Assembly (NCBI RefSeq): GCF_000411975.1
Contig: NZ_ASXG01000076.1
Span: 62,001-126,000 of the forward strand
Source of the DNA: Amycolatopsis orientalis DSM 43388
Lineage (GTDB): Bacteria > Actinomycetota > Actinomycetes > Mycobacteriales > Pseudonocardiaceae
DNA length: 64,000 bases
Direction: 5' to 3'
Within the stretch, counting starts at the first letter, position 1. Each line of letters starts with the position of its first letter. The position numbers and the translations under genes were made by a program. This document shows positions 50,402 through 59,259 of the stretch, in pieces. The notes under the pieces are model-generated. The model was not told where the DNA came from. It was given only the letters and a program-made list of their open reading frames with translations, and searched no databases.

Positions 50402-50926
50402 GTGGACAGGCAGGCCGTTCACGACGAGATGGAGCGTGCTCGCACCGAGTTTCACCGGCTTCTCGACCAGGCGAGCGACGCGGACCTGCGCCGCGCCAGC
50501 AACGGGACCCGCTGGACCAACCGCGAACTGCTGTTCCACATGCTGCTCGGCTACCTGATCGTCTGGGCACTGCGGAACCTGATCGCGCTGTTCGACCGGC
50601 TCCCTGACAGCGTGGGCAAGCGCTACGCACAGGCCCTGAACGCGGTGACCGTCCCCTTCGACGCCGTGAACTACGTCGGTTCCCGCCTCGGAGGGAACCT
50701 CCTGAAACGCCGGGGGATGGCAGCTGTCGCAGACCGCGCGATCGCGCGTCTGCACCAGCGACTCGACCGGGAAACTGAGGCCGCCCTCGCCCGGACGATG
50801 CACTTTCCGACCCGCTGGGACCCCTACTTCCGCGACCGCATGTCACTGGCCGACGTCTACCGGTTCCCGACCCGGCACTTCGACCACCACGCACGACAGC
50901 TCACGCTGCACTCCGGCTCCGAGTGA
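50402..50926 (+). CDS. DinB-like four-helix protein
   Basis: This 174-aa protein matches DinB/mycothiol-transferase-like folds: WTNRELLFHMLLGYLIVWALRN with a metal-ligand His near residue 44, and PTRHFDHHARQL near the C-terminus with further His. These proteins bind a divalent metal, and some use mycothiol or bacillithiol as thiol. Specific reaction unknown. GTG start at 50402, 40 bp after the ArsR-ArsN gene, so co-transcription is possible. Confidence 0.75.
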   Translation: MDRQAVHDEMERARTEFHRLLDQASDADLRRASNGTRWTNRELLFHMLLGYLIVWALRNLIALFDRLPDSVGKRYAQALNAVTVPFDAVNYVGSRLGGNLLKRRGMAAVADRAIARLHQRLDRETEAALARTMHFPTRWDPYFRDRMSLADVYRFPTRHFDHHARQLTLHSGSE

Positions 50927-50940
50927 CCCAGCGGGTTCGC

Positions 50941-51282
50941 GTGCCGGGCGACGCCGCCATTGTCGCATTCGTCCCCCACGCCGAGGGACTCCTGGACGCG
51001 GCCGCCGTGGTCACCCACGCCGGTCACGGCACAGTGGCCGCGGCCATGCGACACGCCGTGCCCGTGGCCGGGCTGCCCGAGCACGCCGCCGATCAACCGG
51101 CACTGGCCGCACGCCTCGCCGAGCGGGATGCCGGAATCGCGCTCGACGGCGAACCAGCCACACCTGCGGACATCCGCGCCGCCGTCGGCAAAGTGCTGGG
51201 GCAACGGCTTTCGGGACGCAGCCGCCACCGTCGCCGCGGCAATCGCTGCCACGTCCGGTGCGGCCGGAGCTGCCAGCCTGCT
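50941..51282 (+). pseudogene. remnant of a UGT-type glycosyltransferase
   Basis: Only the C-terminal part is left. AAVVTHAGHGTVAAAMRHAVPV and GLPEHAADQPALAARLAE match the sugar-nucleotide-binding signature of macrolide/UGT-type glycosyltransferases. The frame is then broken near 51200, and the natural end (GFRDAAATVAAAIAATSGAAG) continues in another frame. No N-terminal half is present. Confidence 0.75.
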
Positions 51283-51624
51283 CGCCAGTCGAGAGCTGCG
51301 GCATGGGGGAAGGCTGTCCGATGGGCAACCAGGGTGGTGGGCGGAACGGGAGGGCCGCCCATCGCCGTCTCCACAACGACTCGTGCGCCGCGACGGGTTG
51401 CGATCCCGCGCAGGATCCGCCCGACACGACGGGGCGCCCAGGGTGCAATGATGCCGATTCCCCTTTTGCCTTTTCAATCAAGAAGCGTGACGTTCTGGGC
51501 GACGACGGGTAACCCGCCGCTCCGGCTAGACCAATGTGACTCAGGGTCGAACGCATGTTCGGCTCTGAGTACGGGTTGCCGGGCTGCAGGCGGCCCAGGC
51601 TGTGGATACGAGCAGGGTGATTTT
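51283..51624. other. gene-free stretch
   Basis: I see no supported gene between the glycosyltransferase remnant and the ORF at 51625. The sequence is less GC-rich than its surroundings and looks like decayed DNA. Confidence 0.4.
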
Positions 51625-51957
51625 GTGGTGGACGAGTGGCCGTCAACCGTTCGGAGAGTGAGTCCGCCGATTCCGGTCTGGGTAGGCGTGCGCAAGCTGC
51701 TCGTGCTGTGTACGGAAATCCTCGTCGCACGCAACCGCGCTGGCTTGCGGACCGAGACCGACGGTCCCGGCCTGCTGTTCGAGCGGGCTCGCCGCGAGGA
51801 CGGAGGAATGCTCAGCTGGGTTACCTACGAGCTCGTCACCGCCGACGACCAATTTTCACGGCCGGTCAGCCACTACGTGCCAGCCCACCTGCTCCGCAGA
51901 CGAGGGCCTGCCCGTCGTCACCGGTTCGGCGACTACCGGCCGCGGACCCACGGGTAA
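51625..51957 (+). CDS. hypothetical protein
   Basis: A 110-codon frame with a GTG start (51625 or 51628) encodes a soluble protein: VWVGVRKLLVLCTEILVARN, then GMLSWVTYELVTADDQF. The codon pattern looks coding, but there is no strong ribosome site and no family is recognised. Confidence 0.4.
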   Translation: MVDEWPSTVRRVSPPIPVWVGVRKLLVLCTEILVARNRAGLRTETDGPGLLFERARREDGGMLSWVTYELVTADDQFSRPVSHYVPAHLLRRRGPARRHRFGDYRPRTHG

Positions 51958-52206
51958 AACGGTTGGCGGTTGCCGAGTCTCAGCAGCGAAGAGCGTCACT
52001 TTTCAGGCCTGCGCTCCGCCCACTCTGCTCGAGGACGCGTGCCAAGGTACAGGGCTGTTTGCGGTGTCGGTAGCTCGAGCCTTGGCCGCACTCTTGCGGC
52101 ACTAGGCAGGCGGCGAAAGCGTTCCGACCTCACGCAGCAAACGTGTTCGACGACTTCTTCCGTCGTCTGATGACTCACCAGCTCACAAGTGCGCCCAGTT
52201 ACTGGC

Positions 52207-53415
52207 CTATCGCGGTACTTCGTCTGGCTGGGCAACGGACTGGTGCCAGTCGATGTGGTAGCCGGTGAGCCAGGATGCGGTGTTGCGTGGTCCTTTCTTG
52301 AGTTTTCGGGGGAGGACGGCGTCGCGGATCATCCGTTTGACGGGGCCGGGGGTTGCGTTGCCGCCCATGCGTGCGCTGGTGGCGACGACGCGTTCGACGC
52401 GGGGGCGTCGGATGGTTTCGTAGGCGTGGAATGCTTGGGGTGTGGGCAGGTCGCGGAGGCATTGGGCGAGGACGATGCTGTCTTCGATGGCCATGGAGGC
52501 GCCATGGCCGGCGTTGGGGGCGGAGACGTGGGCGGCGTCGCCGATGATGATGGTCGTGTCGGTGTGCCAGGTGGGCGTGGTGGCGATGTCGTAGCCGTTG
52601 GCGCCGGTGACGGCATCGTCGCTGGCGCGGACGATATCGGCTGCCGGTGTCCGGTCGCGTGCGAGGAGTCCGGCGACCCGTTGTTTCCATTCGTCGGAGG
52701 TGGTGCTGGCGAGTTGTTCTTTGGTGAGTTCGGTGCGGGGGTGGGGGAGGTTGGCGAACCACCAGGTCTGGCCGTCGGGTGCGGTGAGGAACGCGAAGAA
52801 CGCCTTGCGGCCGAAGACCATCCGGAAGGTGCCGGGTTCGGTGGTGACGGCGGCGTGGGCGGCGTAGCCGCAGACGGTGATGGCGCCGGTGTAGCGCGGG
52901 TTCGGCGCGGCGGGGTCGATGAGCCCGCGGGTGGCGGAGTGGATGCCGTCCGCTCCGATCAGCAGGCTGCCTTGGGTTTCGGTGCCGTCGGCGAATTGCG
53001 CGGTGACCGGGTCGCCAGGTGTGGTGGTTGCGCTGGTGAGGCGTTTGCCGTGGTGGACGGCGATGCCGCGGCGGCTGGCTTCGTCGCGGAGTGCGCGGTA
53101 GAGCGTGGACCGCTTGATCATCCGCGGGCCGCGGTCTCCGGCGGCGCCGCCGATGGGGGCCTGGCCGAGCCGGGTGCCGCGGTGGTTGAAGAATTCGACG
53201 GTGCTGGCTGGGAAAGAGTGTGTGCGTACGAGGTCGGCGGCGTCGATGGCGGTGAGGGCGTCGAGTCCGTTGTGCATGATGCTGAGGAACGCGCCGACGC
53301 CGTCCGCGGTGGTGGGGTAGGCCTCGTAGATTGCCGAGTCGATCCCGGCTTTCTGCAGTGCCATCGCGGTGACGGGGCCGGCGATTCCCCCGCCGATGAT
53401 CATGGCCGTGGTCAT
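52207..53415 (-). CDS. FAD-dependent aromatic-type monooxygenase
   Basis: This 402-aa enzyme of the PHBH/salicylate hydroxylase-like group has GGGIAGPVTAMALQKAG (FAD Rossmann) at the start, GADGIHSATR (the DG motif) in the middle and IIGDAAHVSAPNAGHGASMAIEDSIVLA (the GD motif) near residue 285. It uses NAD(P)H and O2 to hydroxylate a small molecule of unknown identity. The ATG at 53415 overlaps (ATGA) the end of the reading frame of the upstream membrane protein, so the genes form a coupled operon with ImmA/IrrE and XRE genes. Confidence 0.9.
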   Translation of the reverse strand: MTTAMIIGGGIAGPVTAMALQKAGIDSAIYEAYPTTADGVGAFLSIMHNGLDALTAIDAADLVRTHSFPASTVEFFNHRGTRLGQAPIGGAAGDRGPRMIKRSTLYRALRDEASRRGIAVHHGKRLTSATTTPGDPVTAQFADGTETQGSLLIGADGIHSATRGLIDPAAPNPRYTGAITVCGYAAHAAVTTEPGTFRMVFGRKAFFAFLTAPDGQTWWFANLPHPRTELTKEQLASTTSDEWKQRVAGLLARDRTPAADIVRASDDAVTGANGYDIATTPTWHTDTTIIIGDAAHVSAPNAGHGASMAIEDSIVLAQCLRDLPTPQAFHAYETIRRPRVERVVATSARMGGNATPGPVKRMIRDAVLPRKLKKGPRNTASWLTGYHIDWHQSVAQPDEVPR

Positions 53416-54548
53416 GGGTCTCCTGTCGAGTTCATGGCGCGGGAGAGGGACACCAGTTCGCGGACGTCCGCGTCGAGGCTGTCGGCGGCCGCGACGACGA
53501 CCGGTGTCGCATGGACCGACCGGGCCTGTTGTCCTGCGGCTCGGGCGGCGAGCGCGTGTGTCAGCGAGCGCGCCAGGTCGTCGTAGCCTTCGCAGGCGCG
53601 GGGCGGCAGGTAGGGGCTGATGCGGACGAGACCGTCGCGGCATTACACGACGCGGCGGTAGTAGCGCCGGTGCGTGCCGCGGAGCCGGAAGAGGTCGCGC
53701 CAGGGACTGGGGGTGACCCGTTGCAGTTCGTCGTCGGGAAACTGCGCGTGCAGCACTGTCCACAAAGGATCGAGCTGGCGGTATGCGCGGCGGTGGCCTG
53801 CCCAGACCCGCAGTGCGGTGACCCGCATCGCGGCGGCGGGATAGATGACGCCGGCGAGGAAGATGACGACGCCGGGAAGCAGGAAGACGGCTGCGGCTAC
53901 CGCGCCGAGCAGGGTGGCCGCGGCGCCGCTGGTCTCGGCGAGCGCGGAGGGGGACGACGCGCCCGCCCGGCGCAGGATGATCTCGGGGATGAACACGCAG
54001 TTCGCCAGCACGATGGCGGCGAGGCCGACGGAGGCAATCCGGAGGCCGCGGGCGAGGCGCGGGTTGGCGTCGCGGGCGTAGCGGCGCGCCCAGAGGAACG
54101 CGGTGGCGAAGCCGAATGCCAGATAGAGATCCGCGGTGACGGTGAAAACGGCGCCCGCGGGCGAGGAACTGCTGTGGACCGTGGGAGGGGCGAGCGCCGC
54201 GGTGGCGATCAAAACGGCTTCGGCCGCGACGAGCGGCACGGCGAAACGGCGGGCTCGTGGCCATGCCTGGCGTGGTTCCAGGGCCGAGAAGAGGAAGAAA
54301 AGGACCAGACAGGTCACTCCGATCAGCAGCGTGCCGTGCTGGATCAGGCGGGACAGCATCGGCGGGAGGCCGAGCACGGTCGCCTCGCGGTCGGCGGCGA
54401 GGCCGAAGGGGAAGGCGAGAGCGAGACAGGCGACGAGACCCGTCAGGGCGCGCAGCGGCAGGTTCTGCGGGGTCCGGCTCAGTCGTAGGCCCAGCCAGGC
54501 CAGCACCGCGATGGCGGCGATGCCGTAGGCGAGGACGAGGTAGGTCAT
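53412..54548 (-). pseudogene. MAB_1171c-type membrane protein with in-frame TAA
   Basis: The frame from ATG 54548 encodes seven or so N-terminal membrane helices (MTYLVLAYGIAAIAVLAWLG) and a cytosolic tail ending GTHRRYYRRVV, followed by TAA at 53643-53645. The same frame continues for 76 further codons (CRDGLVRISPYLPPRA...) and ends in TGA overlapping the monooxygenase ATG by 4 bp. Homologues of this family continue with (I/V)(E/I)xRDGxLxLRPYL at exactly this point. The gene therefore seems to be a full 378-aa frame with one nonsense codon. It overlaps the ImmA/IrrE gene by 4 bp. Confidence 0.75.
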
Positions 54549-55099
54549 AGCCACCCCAGCCGGTCGCTGAGCGCGGTCTCCATTCGATGCGCAGTGCCGT
54601 TGCCTGCGGCGGGCACCCAGACACGGTCGAGAACCGAAGCCCACTCCAGGATGATGGTGGCGACTGTTTCCGCTTCGTATTCCTGCGCGGTGTCGTACGA
54701 GGTGCGGCGGAGCGCGCGGCGGACCGCGTCCGGCGCCAGGTCGGGGTACTCGGCGCGCAGGGACTCGGTCGAGGAACCCGGGCAGAGGTCGCTGAGCAGG
54801 GTGTCGTCGTGTGCGTCGCTGTCGTGGCCGGCCAGCATGTGACCGAGTTCGTGCAGGATGATGTGGTCTTGGTGCGGTTTGCTCGTTTCCTGCTGGTAGA
54901 AAATGTAGTCCGCCGAAGCCGCCGCGACCCAAGCACCGAACGGGCCGGGGACAGGGATGGGATGCGCACGCAGCCTGATCGGTTTGCCACGCTGGATCCC
55001 GACGCGGCGGCACAGTTCGGTGACATCCAACGGCGGATGGATGTCGAGATCAGTCAAGAGCTGCCGGCAGCGACGGCGCAGCTGCCGTTCGGACGTCAT
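54545..55099 (-). CDS. ImmA/IrrE-family metallopeptidase
   Basis: This 184-aa protein has the zinc-peptidase motif HELGH in HIILHELGHMLAGHD near residue 83 and EYEAETVATIILEWA (third ligand region) later. ImmA/IrrE enzymes cleave XRE-type repressors in response to a signal; an XRE regulator gene lies directly upstream. ATG at 55099 follows a GAGGGG site, and the stop overlaps the membrane protein ATG. The set XRE, ImmA, MAB_1171c-type and monooxygenase appears to be one regulatory-metabolic module. Confidence 0.88.
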   Translation of the reverse strand: MTSERQLRRRCRQLLTDLDIHPPLDVTELCRRVGIQRGKPIRLRAHPIPVPGPFGAWVAAASADYIFYQQETSKPHQDHIILHELGHMLAGHDSDAHDDTLLSDLCPGSSTESLRAEYPDLAPDAVRRALRRTSYDTAQEYEAETVATIILEWASVLDRVWVPAAGNGTAHRMETALSDRLGWL

Positions 55100-55177
55100 C
55101 TGCCCCTCCCTCCAGGCTCAGGACCGGACTAGCACATAAGCCACCGTGCCGGATCGCTCCCTTGCCTGCCACAGCGC

Positions 55178-55666
55178 TCACTCCGTTGGCGATTGGCCTC
55201 GCTCAGCCTGCTCGTCGCGATAGACCACGTCGAGCAGGTCCATCACCAGCCGTCGGCGCTCGGGGGACAGAGCACCCGCACGCATCGCGATCAGCTGGGC
55301 TTCACTCGTGTTCGCGGTCAGGCTTTCCTGCGCAGCCTGGAGCTTCTGCAGCTGTTCGTCGACCCGGTCGGTCACCGCGTCATCGAAGAAGTACGACGCC
55401 GGCACACCGAAGAACGCAGCCAGTGCATACAGGTGGCGCAGTGTCGGGTTGTCTTTCCGTGCCTTGCGCAGATGCCAGATGTAGCTTCCGGAAATCCCCA
55501 CGCCCGTGGCGGTGATTTCCGCTGCGACGAAGTCGTTCGTGTACTCCTGGCCGCTGCGCGGCTTCATAGTCGCGAACAGCTTGTTCAGCCTGGCGGCCAG
55601 GATGTCCGCGAAGTTGTCCGGCAGGCTCGCCGGAAGGTGCCCATCCGGATACGCCGGTGTCGCCAT
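55178..55666 (-). CDS. XRE-family repressor of the ImmA module
   Basis: This 162-aa protein has an N-terminal segment ADILAARLNKLFATMKP, a helix-turn-helix with VGISGSYIWHLRKARKDNPTLRHLYALAAFFGVPASYFFDD, and a C-terminal helical tail. This matches the SinR/ImmR-like regulators encoded with ImmA peptidases. ATG at 55666 follows GGTGGAG. It is the first gene of the operon and divergent from the GGDEF gene. Confidence 0.85.
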   Translation of the reverse strand: MATPAYPDGHLPASLPDNFADILAARLNKLFATMKPRSGQEYTNDFVAAEITATGVGISGSYIWHLRKARKDNPTLRHLYALAAFFGVPASYFFDDAVTDRVDEQLQKLQAAQESLTANTSEAQLIAMRAGALSPERRRLVMDLLDVVYRDEQAERGQSPTE

Positions 55667-55852
55667 GCGATCTCCACCCCGACTGCTTCCACTCACGTAA
55701 ACACCCGTACGAGTGAGGATGTTGATCCTGGTTGAACTCGTCCGCGCGACCAGCCTAAACTCGCGATCATCGTGATTTCAACTCCGAACCAACGGTAGCG
55801 AACCGGACGCCTTCACGTCAGTCAAAGCCACTCGTTCGGAGGAAGATCAACA

Positions 55853-56473
55853 ATGGTATCTACCTGGCCATCCCTGTCGGGGCAGGGGCCATGCTGCTCT
55901 GCCTGCGGACAGCCGCTCGGCTCGTGGGGCACGGACAAATACACCGGAGTGCTTAATCGGGAAGGGTGGGACGTCCGGGTCGCCTCGGTCCTCGACGGGT
56001 CCATAGGGCATGCGATCGCGCTGCTCGTCCTCGACCTTGATCATTTCAAGGCTGTCAACGACCGATACGGTCACCCTGCGGGCGACGCCGTCCTTCGCGT
56101 GGTCGCTGCGAAGCTCACGGCCGCGGTGCGGCGCGAAGACATCGTCGGGCGGTACGGCGGAGACGAATTCATGGCGCTCCTTCCCGGCGCGAACCGGGCG
56201 TGCGCAAAGGGGATCGCAGAACGGATCCTCGGGCGGATACGCGGCGCAGTCGTCGAAGCTCGGTCCGCGGACGGACGCTTTGTCGTCATCACTGGGCTGA
56301 CCGCCTCCGTCGGCGGTGTCGTCCTGAACGCCCGCGGCCGCACTGGCATCGCGGATCTTGTCCGACGAGCCGATGCGAACCTCCTGAGCGCAAAGCGGTT
56401 TGGCAAGGACCGCGTGCTGATTGCGGCAGACGGCGACCTGTCCCGAAACCTCTGTCGTCCTAAACTCAGATGA
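55853..56473 (+). CDS. GGDEF-domain protein (diguanylate cyclase)
   Basis: This 206-aa protein has a short N-terminal region with CSACG and a GGDEF domain: VLDLDHFKAVNDRYGHPAGDAVLR with the metal-binding Asp, and the active-site loop RYGGDEFMALLP intact near residue 103. It should make cyclic di-GMP from GTP. An obvious RxxD inhibitory site is not seen at the usual place. No sensor domain is attached apart from the short N-terminus with its Cys pair. Monocistronic, divergent from the XRE gene. Confidence 0.88.
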   Translation: MVSTWPSLSGQGPCCSACGQPLGSWGTDKYTGVLNREGWDVRVASVLDGSIGHAIALLVLDLDHFKAVNDRYGHPAGDAVLRVVAAKLTAAVRREDIVGRYGGDEFMALLPGANRACAKGIAERILGRIRGAVVEARSADGRFVVITGLTASVGGVVLNARGRTGIADLVRRADANLLSAKRFGKDRVLIAADGDLSRNLCRPKLR

Positions 56474-56637
56474 GAGTCATCCAAACTACTCCCTTGTTGA
56501 CAGTTGAAGATCGAGTCGACGGGGCCTACGCTGGCCTTATGGACGTTGCGCGTTCTGCGGCCTGATCTCCTCCCCGGCCGGCTGCACGAACGGACCTGCC
56601 CGTCTTCGAACTGCGACCTAGCCGCCGGGAGGATGCA

Positions 56638-57180
56638 ATGACCGAGCTGTCGAACCGAACTGGACAAGTCCAGCTGACGTCCGGACGAACCCTGAGGCCC
56701 GTCAAGCGCCGCTGGCCTACCGCTCATGTAGACGGGACGGTTCCCGTCGGCTCCCGACACGACGGCGCGTGGCGCGACGGCTGGGATGCCGAGCAGCTGC
56801 GCAAGCTGTCAGACGTGAGGCGCCTTTTCAGCGGCGACTGGATGCACGCAGTCATCGTCGCGCTCGCCGATGGGCCAAAGCACTATAAAGAGCTTCTCGA
56901 CACGATCAGGACACTATGCGAACGGGACCGCGGGCACCGTCGCACTCTGCACGAAAGCGTTCTCGCGCGCACGCTCAAAACCATGACTGCCGACGGGCTG
57001 ATCCTTCGGCACCAGCAGTCCACAGCTTTTCCGCCCTCCGTGCAGTATTCGTTAAGTCCGGAGACGGCCGAAGCGCTCGACGCGATGATGCCGATGGTCA
57101 CTTGGGCGACGAAACATGCCGATCTCATACAGCGTGCCCGCGCACGCCGATGCAACTCCCAGGCGTCCAGCTCCGAATGA
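56638..57180 (+). CDS. HxlR-like winged-helix regulator
   Basis: This 180-aa protein has an HxlR-type winged helix in its second half: FSGDWMHAVIVALADGPKHYKELLDTI, then LARTLKTMTADGLILRHQ and VQYSLSPETAEALDAM. The 60-residue N-terminal extension is basic and low in motifs. HxlR proteins act as homodimeric regulators of metabolic or redox genes. ATG at 56638 follows GGGAGG. Target unknown. Confidence 0.8.
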   Translation: MTELSNRTGQVQLTSGRTLRPVKRRWPTAHVDGTVPVGSRHDGAWRDGWDAEQLRKLSDVRRLFSGDWMHAVIVALADGPKHYKELLDTIRTLCERDRGHRRTLHESVLARTLKTMTADGLILRHQQSTAFPPSVQYSLSPETAEALDAMMPMVTWATKHADLIQRARARRCNSQASSSE

Positions 57181-57230
57181 GCTGAGTTATTGGGCAAGCC
57201 TCCTCGCTCGGGGTGCGGTCGTCGCAACCG

Positions 57231-57875
57231 TCACCCGGACCGGGCGTACAGGTCGCGCACATGCGGCGCGTACACCATGTTCTCGCGGGCGTACAGGTTG
57301 CGGCAGTGCTGGTCGCGCATGGCCAGGACCAGCAGTTCTGTGCGCGACAGGTTCAGACCGTAGGCGATCTTCACGACGGTGGGGATCGACGGCGCGGCCG
57401 CCATGCGTTCGACTCGCGACAACCACAGGCGATCGGCACCCGTCAGTTCGGCGACCTGGGTCAGGGTGCGATTGTGCCTGATGCGCCACAGGTAGAGCAT
57501 TTCGCCGAAGCAGGTCAGGGTCCGGTGTGGCCCTGCGATGTCGGACGCTCGGACGGTGCGGTGTCCCCGGTCGCGGTCTGAACGGGTGGCTGCGGGGTAG
57601 CTGCGGCCTGCGGCGATCGCTAGTGCGTACGGATCGGCTTTCAGAGCGTAGGCCAAGGCTGCGGCGGTCCATAGTGATTGCAGCGGGGTGCGGCCTCGTT
57701 CGAGGGTTCCGATGGTGGAGGCGCTGATCCCGGATCGTACCGCGAGGCGGTTGATGCTCAGGCCCGATGCCTGCCGGCGTCTGCGCACGAAAGCTCCGGC
57801 TGTCTCGGGCGGTTGGGCTGCAGCGTCGGGTGTCGGTGTGCCGACGGCGGATGCGGGTATCGGTTCGAGGGTCAC
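57231..57875 (-). CDS. regulator with two XRE-type HTH domains
   Basis: This 214-aa protein contains two helix-turn-helix units: RRRRQASGLSINRLAVRSGISASTIGTLERG in the first half and LYLWRIRHNRTLTQVAELTGADRLWLSRVERM in the second. A double-HTH layout suggests binding to a long or asymmetric site. GTG start overlaps the stop of the upstream XRE/DUF5753 gene (GTGA), so both are made together. Confidence 0.8.
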   Translation of the reverse strand: MTLEPIPASAVGTPTPDAAAQPPETAGAFVRRRRQASGLSINRLAVRSGISASTIGTLERGRTPLQSLWTAAALAYALKADPYALAIAAGRSYPAATRSDRDRGHRTVRASDIAGPHRTLTCFGEMLYLWRIRHNRTLTQVAELTGADRLWLSRVERMAAAPSIPTVVKIAYGLNLSRTELLVLAMRDQHCRNLYARENMVYAPHVRDLYARSG

Positions 57876-58783
57876 CGGTGGGCCTCGGTTGCCGTTGGGG
57901 GTTGGGCAAGTTCTGCCGCAGGCGAAAGTCGTTCCAGGTCTCGGATGCGGTCGTCGATCACCTTCCGGGATTGTGTCGTGGGCAGTGCGAGCAGACGCAG
58001 ATCCGCGGTGAGCCGTCGGTAGGCTCCGTGGTCGGGGGCGAAGACACCCGCACTGTGGTGCGCGAAGTACGTGACCGGGCCTGCGGCCGTCTCGTAACAG
58101 GTGAACGGGGCCTGCAGTGCCGGGCTGCCGCAGATCTCCGACGGAACGATGCGCACTCTGATCATCGGGTTCGCCTTCTCTAGCGCCCGCAGGAATCGGA
58201 GCTGGCTGCAGGTGACCGCCGGTGCTCGGAGATGGGACGACAGGGCAGGCTCGCCAAGGAAGACTTCGACCTGTTTTCTGCTCGTTTCCGCGGTAGGGGT
58301 CCGCAGAAGCCTTCGCTGCGCTGCCTGGGCTCTGACGAATTCACTGACACATCCGGGAGCCGCGCCGAGATCCTTCAGGACAACGCGGGCGTAGTCGGAG
58401 GTCCACAGGGAGGCGGGAACGAGGGTCGGATGGTAGTCCACAAAGGATTTTGCGAGTTGGGTGAAGTGGCTGCGTGCTTCGGCATGGTGGCGGTGGTGAG
58501 CCGGGTGGAGGATTACCACGCTGTGGTCGGTTGTCCTCGCGAGGCTGGAGATGTAGGCGTGGTCGTCTGGAGCGACGGACAGGGCGCAGAGGATTCCGCC
58601 GACGTGCTCGGCGTCGGGCTTGCGCACGCCGAGTTCCCACTGTGCGACTTGCGCGTGGTGCTTGTGGATCAGGTTCGCCACTTCGCGCAAGGTCTTGTCG
58701 GCCTTGCGGCGTTGCGCGTGAAGGACAGCGCCGAGCAGCAGGTGCCGGGGCGACGGCTGAGGGGTGTCTTGTTTGCTCGTCAC
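57872..58783 (-). CDS. XRE regulator with DUF5753-type C-terminal domain
   Basis: This 303-aa protein has an N-terminal HTH (KTLREVANLIHKHHAQVAQWELGVRKPD) and a C-terminal DUF5753-like ligand domain (FVDYHPTLVPASLWTSDYARVVL and RAQAAQRRLL, ending in conserved beta strands such as IRVRIVPSEICG). Hundreds of such paralogues exist in streptomycetes and relatives, often next to small DUF397-type proteins; no DUF397 partner is seen here. It overlaps the double-HTH gene by 4 bp. Confidence 0.85.
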   Translation of the reverse strand: MTSKQDTPQPSPRHLLLGAVLHAQRRKADKTLREVANLIHKHHAQVAQWELGVRKPDAEHVGGILCALSVAPDDHAYISSLARTTDHSVVILHPAHHRHHAEARSHFTQLAKSFVDYHPTLVPASLWTSDYARVVLKDLGAAPGCVSEFVRAQAAQRRLLRTPTAETSRKQVEVFLGEPALSSHLRAPAVTCSQLRFLRALEKANPMIRVRIVPSEICGSPALQAPFTCYETAAGPVTYFAHHSAGVFAPDHGAYRRLTADLRLLALPTTQSRKVIDDRIRDLERLSPAAELAQPPTATEAHR

Positions 58784-58803
58784 GAAACGTCCATGTTCTT
58801 GCG

Positions 58804-59259
58804 CTATTGCCGAAGCAGGGTCGGTGGGAGTGGGCGGCGCGGACTGTGCGTCGAGGGAGCCCGCGCCAGGACCGCTTTCGTCTTCTTTGGTCGGGGTGGG
58901 CCATTGTCGGCTTGGGCGGCGCGGAGGCTGATCGCGTTTTGGCCGCCATGGGGCCGGATTGCGACTTTCTCGCGCAGGAGGAGCCGGCGGATCGTGCCAT
59001 AAGACGCGTGGTGCGTGTCCGCGACCTGCTGGATGGTGGCTCCGCCCTGGTAGTCGCTGACGACTCGCGCGACGTTGAGTTCTCGTTTCACTCCTTGCCG
59101 GACAGGGGGCATCGCGACGCCCTGTTGGCGAAGAATCCGGCCTGTCCAGCTCAGAGACAGCCCGTAGACAGCGGCGATCCTCGTGATCGTTGCGCCGTCC
59201 CGGTATGCCTGCGCCATTTTCTCGTTGCGGCTGTTCAACTCAGGTGTGCTAGCTGGCAT
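58804..59259 (-). CDS. HTH protein with two helix-turn-helix units
   Basis: This 151-aa basic protein has two resolvase-like HTH units: YRDGATITRIAAVYGLSLSWTGRILRQQGV and YQGGATIQQVADTHHASYGTIRRLLLREKV. The C-terminal 40 residues are Pro/Arg-rich. It resembles small actinobacterial DNA-binding proteins related to the HTH protein at 62.1 kb. It overlaps the preceding gene by 11 bp. Function unknown. Confidence 0.65.
   Translation of the reverse strand: MPASTPELNSRNEKMAQAYRDGATITRIAAVYGLSLSWTGRILRQQGVAMPPVRQGVKRELNVARVVSDYQGGATIQQVADTHHASYGTIRRLLLREKVAIRPHGGQNAISLRAAQADNGPPRPKKTKAVLARAPSTHSPRRPLPPTLLRQ

Noticed and set aside
53643..53645. Programmed recoding of the TAA codon
   Set aside because: No stem-loop or known recoding signal is visible after the stop; TAA is not used for selenocysteine or pyrrolysine. 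A mutation or error is simpler.
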